Positions 25,786 to 32,788 of a stretch of 52,517 nt of DNA are shown here, piece after piece. The position numbers and the translations under genes were made by a program. A model generated the notes under the pieces. It saw only the letters and a program-made list of their open reading frames with translations. It was not told where the DNA came from and ran no database searches. Origin of the DNA: a virus. The stretch covers positions 1 to 52,517 of IMG/VR virus record IMGVR_UViG_3300042332_001637. One strand, given 5' to 3'. How positions within the stretch are numbered: the stretch's first letter is position 1; each line of letters starts with the position of its first letter.

Positions 25786-26052
25786 TTATTCTCCTTTAGT
25801 CTTTCTTTGTTTTTCTTTTTCGATTTTTTTCATGTGCCAATCAATATGGCCATCTAATTTATCATCGACTTTATCAACCTGTTCATCCACATGATCTATC
25901 TTGTGATGCAGGTTAATGATATCATCTTTTACTGTCACCAACATACTAGCAACAACGTTATGGTCAGCTTTATTTTCTGCTCTACCCTTTTGTATAAGGG
26001 CAGCTATCACGCCACCAACGGCAGCAATAATAGCAACGGTTATAGCTTCCAT
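25786..26052 (-). CDS. Membrane protein with coiled-coil tail (DUF2746-like)
   Basis: 88 aa starting at MEAITV (26052), which overlaps the upstream stop region; a longer start at 26088 would lie inside the upstream gene. One N-terminal membrane helix (ITVAIIAAVGGVIAALIQKG) then heptads (HHKIDHVDEQVDKVDDKLDGH). Similar small proteins are often near phage holins. Confidence 0.6.
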   Translation of the reverse strand: MEAITVAIIAAVGGVIAALIQKGRAENKADHNVVASMLVTVKDDIINLHHKIDHVDEQVDKVDDKLDGHIDWHMKKIEKEKQRKTKGE

Positions 26053-26053
26053 G

Positions 26054-26342
26054 TTACCACTTAACCCTATCTGCCCAGTAAGCTGCACTCATCTTTCCTT
26101 TGGCAATATTCTTTGCATGACGTGCCTTAAAAGAATTTCTTCTTGCAGCATAGGACTTTGATTCACCTTCTTTTTTGGGTGAACCAGAAACGCCTTGTTG
26201 ACCAAACCTAATAGTCTTCACTTTGTCTCCGACCTTAGCGACTACTACGTGGGATTTTTTAGGATGGCTTGGTGTTCTTTTAGGTTTATTGAAGCCAGAG
26301 ACTCCGAGCTTTCTTCAGTCTAGGATCTTTTTTTGCTGCCAT
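26054..26342 (-). CDS. Conserved small basic phage protein, read through CGGA quadruplet
   Basis: 95 aa with CGGA (26306-26303) read as Gly13; triplet reading stops five codons later. The join gives KKDPRLKKA-G-VSGFNKPKRTPSHPKKSHVVVAK, then TIRFGQQGVSG and a C-terminus KARHAKNIAKGKMSAAYWADRVKW. This is a widely conserved phage family in which the KAGVSGFNKPKRTP stretch is highly conserved, so the glycine is well supported. Its function is unknown. It is split so close to the start that nothing of it is made without the +1 shift. Confidence 0.82.
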
Positions 26343-26466
26343 TACCTTTTCTCCTATTTGATTTACTAGCCTTTGTTCTCTTGGCGACTTTTGCATCTAT
26401 ACCATTCATAGTATTATTTTGACCCATTCTAGGTCCACTTATGTATATAAATTTTTTTATGGTCAT
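26320..26466 (-). CDS. Possible small basic protein
   Basis: 48 aa; ATGA overlap with the upstream stop, and its end overlaps the start of the 26342 gene by 23 bases. Shorter alternative start at 26427. Lys/Arg-rich tail. Coding status uncertain. Confidence 0.4.
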   Translation of the reverse strand: MTIKKFIYISGPRMGQNNTMNGIDAKVAKRTKASKSNRRKGNGSKKRS

Positions 26467-26636
26467 TTCTTTTTTCTCAATCTGTTAGCGCTTGAGATGG
26501 CAATTGCAACTGCTTGTTTTTTGCTTTTAACAACAGGTCCACCCTTTCCAGAGTGTAAAGAACCTCTACCAAATTCGCCCATTACAGACTTAATTTTCTT
26601 TTGGTAAGCTGTTACTTTCTTCTTTTTCGTCGCCAT
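26463..26636 (-). CDS. DUF6496-like small basic protein
   Basis: 57 aa. VMGEFGRGSLHSGKGGPVVKSKKQAVAIAISSAN matches the DUF6496 pattern (VM.EF..G.L, KSRKQAIAIALS.A). Common in phages; function unknown. Confidence 0.65.
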   Translation of the reverse strand: MATKKKKVTAYQKKIKSVMGEFGRGSLHSGKGGPVVKSKKQAVAIAISSANRLRKKK

Positions 26637-26697
26637 TGCTAGACCCCTTTGGTTTAGTGTAGCCTTTAGATACTTTTCTAAATTTAGCTAAAGACAC
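26590..26697 (-). CDS. Possible small protein (GTG start)
   Basis: 35 aa from GTG at 26697 with GAGG upstream, overlapping the DUF6496-like gene in another frame. Low confidence; it may be only the leader of the transcript started near 26724. Confidence 0.35.
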   Translation of the reverse strand: MSLAKFRKVSKGYTKPKGSSNGDEKEESNSLPKEN

Positions 26698-26723
26698 AAT
26701 AAAACCTCATAAACTATATAACT

Positions 26724-26729
26724 AGTATA
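26724..26729 (-). promoter_or_regulatory. -10 TATACT promoter
   Basis: Directly downstream of the terminator at 26735-26767, so it can restart transcription for the small basic genes. Confidence 0.5.
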
Positions 26730-26734
26730 GTAAC

Positions 26735-26767
26735 AAAAAAATACTCTACCTAAGCTGGTAGAGTATT
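26735..26767 (-). terminator. Rho-independent terminator
   Basis: Stem AATACTCTACC/GGTAGAGTATT (11 bp, loop of 6) followed on the - strand by seven T. It ends the transcript of the gene at 26782-27072. Confidence 0.8.
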
Positions 26768-26781
26768 AAAAAAATATATTT

Positions 26782-27072
26782 TTAACTATTCTTTTTTGGT
26801 CTACCCTTTGGCTTGGGGGAAGCACTATTTGGCTTTTTTTCTGCAGGACTCTTCTTAGCAGGTGTTTTCTTAGCTGAAGCTTTTACTTCTTTTACTTCTT
26901 CTAAAACAACTTCTTCTATTTCCTTGAGAGATTCGTCAACTTTTTCTGCGACTTTTTCTGCATGATCTAGATGTGACTCTACAATCTTTTCAAAAACAGG
27001 GCTAATTATATTAGAATTTTTAGCTTTCTTTTTGAATATTTTTTTGATTTTTGACACTAGTGACTTTAACAT
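26782..27072 (-). CDS. Histone H1-like basic protein
   Basis: 96 aa. Helical Lys-rich N-terminus, acidic middle helix, then an Ala/Lys/Pro tail (KKTPAKKSPAEKKPNSASPKPKGRPKKNS) like H1 C-terminal tails, ending in an AT-hook-like GRPKK. Likely binds DNA. Confidence 0.6.
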   Translation of the reverse strand: MLKSLVSKIKKIFKKKAKNSNIISPVFEKIVESHLDHAEKVAEKVDESLKEIEEVVLEEVKEVKASAKKTPAKKSPAEKKPNSASPKPKGRPKKNS

Positions 27073-27150
27073 TTTCTACCTCTTAATTTTTAATTTAATT
27101 ATTAATTCTTAATATTTATCTATAATAGTAATATACAAACCTATAAAAAG

Positions 27151-27474
27151 TTATTTACCTTGTTGGGACTCTTTTATTAGAGTATATCTTTCTCCTGTTT
27201 CCTTAGAAGCAAGACTAAAGCCATAGGCTGCAGCTTCTTCTATAGCTTTCTGAAGAGCCTCTTTGTCATCTAGGGAAACATCACCTAGGGGCAGTGTTAT
27301 TCCTGCGTATACGTCTATGTTCTCAAAATTACCTATATTAATTTTTCGATTTACACCGCAGATAAAAACTGGGTTTGTTGATATTGATATTTCTTGTGTC
27401 ATTAAATTTACCACCTGGTCTATTGGAGAGTCTACGGTAGACTGTTCGTGAGCTGTTTTTGTTATCTTAGGCAT
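27151..27474 (-). CDS. Hypothetical conserved phage protein
   Basis: 107 aa. NRKINIGNFENIDVYAGITLPLGD followed by a helical KEALQKAIEEAAAYGFSLASKE region is a pattern I have seen in phage orphans with replication genes, but I cannot name it. Overlaps the kinase start. Confidence 0.55.
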   Translation of the reverse strand: MPKITKTAHEQSTVDSPIDQVVNLMTQEISISTNPVFICGVNRKINIGNFENIDVYAGITLPLGDVSLDDKEALQKAIEEAAAYGFSLASKETGERYTLIKESQQGK

Positions 27475-28252
27475 AAAAAACCTTTTCTTTTTTTAGAAGA
27501 TCTATTGTAGCAGATACCTGGTCTTCTACTGACATGTTGTCGGTATCAATTATATATGTAGATATTTCTTTTATCAAATCAATTTCTTGCTCAGATGAAT
27601 GGATTGAGAGGTTTTTGTCCATTACTTTTCCATCTCTTTTAATTAATCGATTGTTTAATGTTTCCTCTGAGGCATCGAATGAAACGATTATTCCATTTGG
27701 CTGTTCTAGTATTTTCTTTGCCTCGTTTAGATATCTGACATCAGATATGATTACTGCATATGGTACATCTTCATCGTCATCTTCTTCTAAAGTTTTTAAA
27801 TATAAACGATAAAGATTATTTGCTTTACTTATTGCCCAGTCAGAGAAACAGTTGGGAAAATCTTCCTTACATATATCTCCTGCATTTTGCAAGAACGATC
27901 TTGGTTTAATTCCTTCAGACTCAATATATAATTCTTGTATTGTTTTTACTCTATTATAAAAATCATGATACTCCGGCATTCGTCCTATCGGTGATCCACC
28001 ATATAGATCAAACAGAACAGAATGTAAAGCAAAGAGTTGTCTGCTATCTTGACTTATTCCTTTAATAGATCTTTTAATTGTAACCATTTCATAAAGCGGC
28101 AGTGCATAAAATATATGATCCCACTTCATTCCATAAATAGAAGCTTCAATTGCACCCTTTGGCACTATCTTCTCTGCTACGGAAGTCTTACCACTTCCTG
28201 CTTTACCAGAAAATCCTATTATTATTGGATGGTTTTTTTTAAATTTTAACAT
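27467..28252 (-). CDS. Deoxynucleoside monophosphate kinase-like P-loop kinase
   Basis: 261 aa. N-terminal Walker A IIGFSGKAGSGKTS, a YAVIISDVRYLNEAKKI strand with the acidic pair expected in the T4 gp1/adenylate-kinase-like fold, and a C-terminal RLIKRDGK lid. Probably converts dNMPs to dNDPs, feeding NrdJ, ThyX and dCMP deaminase chemistry. Own extended -10 at 28275. Confidence 0.75.
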   Translation of the reverse strand: MLKFKKNHPIIIGFSGKAGSGKTSVAEKIVPKGAIEASIYGMKWDHIFYALPLYEMVTIKRSIKGISQDSRQLFALHSVLFDLYGGSPIGRMPEYHDFYNRVKTIQELYIESEGIKPRSFLQNAGDICKEDFPNCFSDWAISKANNLYRLYLKTLEEDDDEDVPYAVIISDVRYLNEAKKILEQPNGIIVSFDASEETLNNRLIKRDGKVMDKNLSIHSSEQEIDLIKEISTYIIDTDNMSVEDQVSATIDLLKKEKVFYA

Positions 28253-28274
28253 AAATCTCCTAGTTGATTGAGTA

Positions 28275-28283
28275 ATTATACCA
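28275..28283 (-). promoter_or_regulatory. Extended -10 promoter (TGGTATAAT)
   Basis: Start point near 28267, 15 bases before the kinase ATG, in the gap between RNase H and kinase. Confidence 0.65.
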
Positions 28284-28733
28284 TCATGAGTGACGATTGT
28301 TGTCTACTTTAGAAGCCTTTTTTCTTTTTTCTAATTCATCCAAAAATGCATTAGCTAAGGCGTCTGGCTCCCAAACAAAAGCTCTAGGAACTTGTAGTAC
28401 TCTAAAGCTATACTCTTCTCTTATGTCTTCTATGGTCATTAGGAGTGGCATTAAAGCGCTGTTTCTGCACTGCCATCTGCCATTGATCTGATTTGCTACC
28501 ACAGCAGAATCTGTATAAATAATTGGATCTTTTAAATCAGACATAGAGCATATTAATAAGCCAGCTATTACAGCTTCATATTCTGCCTCGTTATTAGTTC
28601 TTGGTCCCAGACCTCTTGCAAACTGAGCAATTTTTTTTCTATTTTTATATACTACAGCTGAACACGACGCTTCACCAAATTTTTTTTGCCCTTGACCCCT
28701 AGATGCTCCATCACAAAAAACTTCTATATTCAT
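28284..28733 (-). CDS. Ribonuclease H I
   Basis: 149 aa. Catalytic acidic residues are in VFCDGASRGQG (Asp), NNEAEYEAV (Glu), IYTDSAVV (Asp) and EPDALAN (Asp), the DEDD set of RNase HI. Removes RNA primers made by the phage primase. Confidence 0.85.
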   Translation of the reverse strand: MNIEVFCDGASRGQGQKKFGEASCSAVVYKNRKKIAQFARGLGPRTNNEAEYEAVIAGLLICSMSDLKDPIIYTDSAVVANQINGRWQCRNSALMPLLMTIEDIREEYSFRVLQVPRAFVWEPDALANAFLDELEKRKKASKVDNNRHS

Positions 28734-28738
28734 AACAA

Positions 28739-28948
28739 TTAATCAATTCTTACATTGTATTTTGTAGAATTAGACTTTGCTAAATTAACTATATTTTCTT
28801 CTTGTTTTGAAGAAGTAATTTGTATTGTGTAAGTTAAAAGATATCTAATTCCATCTAACTCCACCTGCATTGGAAAGTCTAGTGAGTTTCTTTTTTCTGA
28901 ATAAAATTCTTTTGGCTGAGTAACACCTTTGTAATATCCTATAAACAT
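28739..28948 (-). CDS. Hypothetical phage protein
   Basis: 69 aa beta-rich protein, no recognised motif. In the replication gene group. Confidence 0.5.
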   Translation of the reverse strand: MFIGYYKGVTQPKEFYSEKRNSLDFPMQVELDGIRYLLTYTIQITSSKQEENIVNLAKSNSTKYNVRID

Positions 28949-28961
28949 TTTATCTCCTGCT

Positions 28962-29477
28962 TTAGTAGGTTGAGAAATCGTCTTCGCTGTAATAGCCTTT
29001 TGATTCTCTAGCTGAGGCTATCTGCATGGATTGAGCCTTATCCATTAATTTTCTAGCTGACTCTGAAGCAATTCGTGCTGCACTTTCCATAGACTCGGCT
29101 AGGTTAACTATGGCTTCACAGGTTACAAGAGCAGCGTATTCCTCTTCTGCGGCTTCCATAGCATTAGCTTCTCTTTCAGCCTCATTCTTTCCTACTCTAG
29201 AAGACTTATATATTTTCTTATATCTTCCTTCTACTAGCTTATAGTTAGCTCTAGCCATGCCAGCAAATCTTGCTGCTCTACCATAAACGTTTGATGTCTT
29301 AGCAACTAGTGATGCAAGGGCATCCAATCCAAGATCTATTGTGTCTGCGTCTGGTATTTCTATAAAGTATTTTGAATAGCTAGATTTCTCTCCATAAGCC
29401 ATAACAACTTCTTGAATTTGTGGCCCTAAAAAGTCGGATAAAAGTTCCTGTAATTTAAGGATGGTTTGATTGTTCAC
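28962..29477 (-). CDS. Hypothetical helical phage protein (GTG start)
   Basis: 171 aa from GTG at 29477, overlapping the sigma factor stop (GTGA). C-terminal two thirds is a long helix (EAEREANAMEAAEEEYAALV, ESARKLMDKAQSM). Translationally coupled to the sigma gene, so it might act with it. Function unknown. Confidence 0.55.
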   Translation of the reverse strand: MNNQTILKLQELLSDFLGPQIQEVVMAYGEKSSYSKYFIEIPDADTIDLGLDALASLVAKTSNVYGRAARFAGMARANYKLVEGRYKKIYKSSRVGKNEAEREANAMEAAEEEYAALVTCEAIVNLAESMESAARIASESARKLMDKAQSMQIASARESKGYYSEDDFSTY

Positions 29478-30347
29478 TTATTTTTTCCTTTTTTGTGTTT
29501 TTCAACATTTAGACTTTTTGCTAAATCTGGATCTGCTTCTTGCACCAGATCAATTAACTTTTCTTTTATTTTAGCTAGATGTTCTCTTACAGTATTTGGA
29601 TGTTCGTTAATCTTTAAAGAAATCTCACTAGATCTTTTGCCATCAACGTATCTCCATTTGATTAATTGTCTTTCTTGGATTGTTAGTCTATCAAATGGAG
29701 GGAATGTTTTCTCTCCGCATAACCCAAAATTCATCTAAAGAATCAGTAGATAATAATTGCTCTAGTCTATACTCTACAGGCTCTGCTTTAAAACCTATTT
29801 GCTTTTCTTCTTCTGGATTTTCTGGCGATTCGTCTGATGCTAGAGGGAAAGTCTTTCTTCCTAATTGATCGATTAAAAATGTATCAACATTTTTTTTCAA
29901 CAAATAAAAGAAATAACTATAAAGGAAACCACTAAAAGGTATAGGACCCTTAGCAGAATCTTTTCTTTCGTATCTATTAATGCATTGGAAGAATGTAGCA
30001 TCGACTGTTTGTCTTATGTCAGCTTCTTCTCCATATCTTCTTGCCATATATTGTATACCTCGCATAACCTCTGTTACATGCTTGTAGCCAGCGTTGTTTA
30101 GCTTGTTTTTCATTAATGCAAATCTAACGTATGAGTCTTTTACAAAAAGCGATATAAACCTTCTGATATCATAGTCACCTACATTATACCTTCCATGGTA
30201 CAGTAGAGCTACGTACTTAGAAAGAAAGTTATTAAAAACTTTTAAAAGCTCTTCTTGTGCTTCTGACGATCCTGATTTAGCTCTCGCTATGAGCTCTTGC
30301 ATTTCGTTCTCTTCTAGAGAATAATATTGTTCTTTATATGCGGCCAT
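29474..30347 (-). CDS. Sigma factor, sigma-70 family-like, read through CGGA quadruplet
   Basis: 290 aa with CGGA (29717-29714) as Gly211; triplet reading stops eight codons later. N-terminal region (about residues 12-120) is sigma-2-like (AQEELLKVFNNFLSKYVALLYHGRYNVGDYDIRRF). After the site comes region 4: FDRLTIQERQLIKWRYVDGKRSSEISLKINEHPNTVREHLAKIKEKL, with the helix-turn-helix. Without the quadruplet the protein lacks region 4, so it could not recognise a -35. It likely directs RNA polymerase to phage promoters. Confidence 0.8.
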
Positions 30348-30912
30348 TTATTTACCTTCCCAGTATAATATGCTATTAGAATATGTTAATCTTATGTCTT
30401 CATAAAATAATATTGTTGGAACCTCTAGTTCTTCAAAAAAATTCTTTGCGTCCTTTGAGTATTTACTTATAACGCAAGTTAGTTTTTCAAATTCTTTTGG
30501 ATAATATCTTTTAAATCTTTTTAATTTTATTTTACTTTTTTCATCCAGATAACCTTTTACCTCAACCCATTCATCTGTTGTTGGAAAATAAAAATCTGGA
30601 GTATAACCCTTTGTTCCGCCTCTTTATGGGAAAGCTAAAAACAGTAGGTTCAAATTCAAAAACTATTTTATATAGATTCAACACTCTTACAAAGTTAGCT
30701 TCCCAGCTGGATCTAACATTTATATTTATATCTTTCCTGTAGCCGCTCTTGGTATTTTTGTACGCATTACCTTTTTTAGCTACGGGCTTTTCATCTTGTT
30801 CAATAATTTCTATATCAATTTTTTTCTTTGATAGATCTTTTAAGTCGGGAGTCTTGCGCAACTTTGATCTAGATAAAAAAAACTGTTCTGACTTGACAAC
30901 CTGTGGGTCCAT
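30348..30912 (-). CDS. PD-(D/E)XK endonuclease, read through CGGA quadruplet
   Basis: 187 aa with CGGA (30618-30615) as Gly99. The join reads FEFEPTVFSFPIKR-G-TKGYTPDFYF and then WVEVKGY, giving the nuclease core Glu, PD and E-x-K. That core lies almost wholly after the site, so the triplet product would be dead. The family (T7 endonuclease I-like core) includes phage nucleases that cut branched or host DNA. The stop abuts the sigma factor ATG. Confidence 0.82.
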
Positions 30913-30947
30913 TGTGATATCCTTTACTTGTCAAAAAGTATTACAAC

Positions 30948-30953
30948 ATTATA
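30948..30953 (-). promoter_or_regulatory. -10 TATAAT promoter for the nuclease/sigma operon
   Basis: Start point near 30941, 29 bases before the ATG at 30912. Lies in the divergent gap with the + gene at 31021. Confidence 0.6.
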
Positions 30954-30979
30954 CTTTAAACAAAAATAAAAAACAAACC

Positions 30980-31002
30980 ATTCTTACGATATTTGTAAGA
31001 AT
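30980..31002 (+). promoter_or_regulatory. 8-bp palindrome in divergent promoter gap
   Basis: ATTCTTAC (30980-30987) and GTAAGAAT (30995-31002) with a 7-base spacer, between the leftward promoter and the + gene at 31021. A possible operator for both directions. Confidence 0.45.
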
Positions 31003-31020
31003 TAACACGAAAGGTCAAAA

Positions 31021-31179
31021 ATGACTACTTCACTTCAAACCATCATTAACAGCGTTCACCAGACAGTTTACGAGAATGTTCTCGCTAACTTAGAGGAGAT
31101 CGGAATCGACCGTGACGAAGCAATCAAGCTTGTCAATGAGATTGATTCAGCAGAGGTTTTGAATCTTTCAGACTTTTAA
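31021..31179 (+). CDS. Small, probably highly expressed acidic protein
   Basis: 52 aa, the only rightward gene inside the leftward arm. It has an AAAGG SD and a strong terminator. Codon use (GAG, ATC, GAC, CGT) is GC-rich and unlike neighbours, which suggests high expression. Predicted helical (TVYENVLANLEEIG, DEAIKLVNEI). Function unknown. Confidence 0.65.
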   Translation: MTTSLQTIINSVHQTVYENVLANLEEIGIDRDEAIKLVNEIDSAEVLNLSDF

Positions 31180-31193
31180 TCTTTAAAGTCTAG

Positions 31194-31229
31194 AAAACCC
31201 CCTCTTCCTTGTGGAGGAGGGGGTTTTTT
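31194..31229 (+). terminator. Strong Rho-independent terminator
   Basis: 15-bp stem AAAACCCCCTCTTCC/GGAGGAGGGGGTTTT (one G-U) with TTGT loop, then a T-run. Ends the 31021 transcript, and as a stem on the - strand may also stop the leftward message of the gene at 31235. Confidence 0.85.
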
Positions 31230-31234
31230 ATTGC

Positions 31235-32036
31235 CTATGCTCTTGCGGATTGTTTATTTCTAAAAACTCCAGTTGGACATGCGCCTGTTTTTGCGTGGTC
31301 GCACCAACTGCATAATCTTGAGTTTCCTGTTGCTGTAAAATTTTGATCTTTAATAATTAAGTTAATATTTTTTATTAGCTTTTCTTTTACGTTCTCTATA
31401 TCTTCTTGAGAGAAAGTATGTCCCTTTTTTCTTCCAGATCTTAAGTAATGCAGTTCTGCATAGACTTCTTTATCCGGGAAGATTAAAGAGGCTGCAAGGG
31501 CATATATTCCTAGCTGAAGGTTATTGGGAACTTCTTTCTGTGAAACTTCCCACTTACCAGTCTTATAGTCGATGATATGAACACGGTCATCATATAGATC
31601 AATTCTATCTATGTATCCCATTATGTGGTAGTTGCCAATTATAAAGCTAAAACCATATTCTTTTTCATAAACGTCAAAAGAAAAATCTGAATACTTATCA
31701 TAAAATTCATCTATGATTTCTTTTCCAGCAGAGATCAATTCATTTGATATCTTACCTTCTGGGTCATAAGATAACTTATGCTCTTCATACTTTTTAACCA
31801 TCTCATCATGGTTTAAATTTGAATCTTTAGATATAGTATCTTCTAATACCGAGTGAACTATATTTCCGCAGCACTGCTGGCTCACTAAAGAATCTTGGTT
31901 CCTTTTTAATGTAAGTAAAAAAATACTTAGAAGGACATTGTAGATAGCTATCTATTCTTGAGTAGGAGAAATCTACTACAGCTAACCTTTGAAGATCATT
32001 TAAATCTTCATATTTTTTAATCTCTATTGCCATCAT
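31235..32036 (-). CDS. Cas4/RecB-like PD-(D/E)XK exonuclease, read through CGGA quadruplet
   Basis: 266 aa with CGGA (31868-31865) as Gly57; triplet reading stops 14 codons later. The join gives EPAVL-G-NIVHSVLED (the G-x3-H motif), then YIDRIDLYDD (Asp), IIDYKTGK (Asp, Lys), LQLGIYAL and a C-terminal C-x2-C...C cluster (CSWCDH...CPTG) for Fe-S. The His, Asp and Lys of the nuclease fold lie after the site. I use the ATG at 32036, behind GTGGGA. Likely processes DNA ends in replication or recombination. Confidence 0.82.
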
Positions 32037-32211
32037 TCCCACTTACTTCGGGATCATATACTATGTTCCCATCTTCATCGTATTCTTTGCCACATTCATC
32101 TATCGTGTGGTTATTGTATTTATTAAGATAAGATCCTTGACCCACTGGTATCCAGCCAGTTTCACCTATCTCCATAAAGTCATCTTCATTGTATGGCCAC
32201 ATGTTCCCCAT
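32017..32211 (-). CDS. Hypothetical small acidic protein
   Basis: 64 aa, ending GNDGNRD and overlapping the exonuclease start by about 20 bases. No recognised motif. Confidence 0.5.
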   Translation of the reverse strand: MGNMWPYNEDDFMEIGETGWIPVGQGSYLNKYNNHTIDECGKEYDEDGNIVYDPEVSGNDGNRD

Positions 32212-32419
32212 CCACTTTAATTGTGCATTCGCTAAAAGATTCTATATTTAAATAGTAATTTAAAACTGAATATAAATCATTTAGCTCTTGCTTGCTAGCA
32301 AATATGCCAGCTATTCCTGATTGAATAAAAAACCTATCTTCATCCACATGTATTCCATTTGAATATTCAATTAAGGTTATATTATTTTTTGTGATTCTTC
32401 CTGTTTCCATAGCTGACAT
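32186..32419 (-). CDS. Hypothetical phage protein
   Basis: 77 aa, mixed alpha/beta pattern (IEYSNGIHVDEDRFFIQSG). Overlaps both neighbours in the run to DnaE. Confidence 0.5.
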   Translation of the reverse strand: MSAMETGRITKNNITLIEYSNGIHVDEDRFFIQSGIAGIFASKQELNDLYSVLNYYLNIESFSECTIKVDGEHVAIQ

Positions 32420-32788
32420 TTAATCCTCGTCTACAATCGTTATAGGGTTCCATGTTGGATCATTCATCTTTTCTCTCATGTCATTAACATAAGAGTCCCA
32501 GTCTCTTTCATCCTCAGATTTATGCTCATATTTAACCTGACCTTTAAATGGGTTTGATTTAAATCTTGTAATGATCAATCTTCCCTCTTTTGTACGCCAT
32601 CTTAAAACACCATTTCTGCAGTCGCAGAAATCCTCTGAATGAACTTCAATAACCCCTCTGGGGTCAAATCTACCGCTACATCCATTGCACTTTGAATACC
32701 TACCTTTGTCTGCACATCTAGAACAAGACGTACAGTATCTCCAGCAATCTCTTTCTGCTGGGTTTTTAAAGCTTCCATCTGCTGGCAT
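32420..32788 (-). CDS. Cysteine-rich zinc protein
   Basis: 122 aa. Many cysteines in CWRYCTSCSRCADKGRYSKC, then CNGCSG and CDCRNG: probably two or more zinc sites. Overlaps the DnaE stop by one base. Function unknown. Confidence 0.55.
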   Translation of the reverse strand: MPADGSFKNPAERDCWRYCTSCSRCADKGRYSKCNGCSGRFDPRGVIEVHSEDFCDCRNGVLRWRTKEGRLIITRFKSNPFKGQVKYEHKSEDERDWDSYVNDMREKMNDPTWNPITIVDED

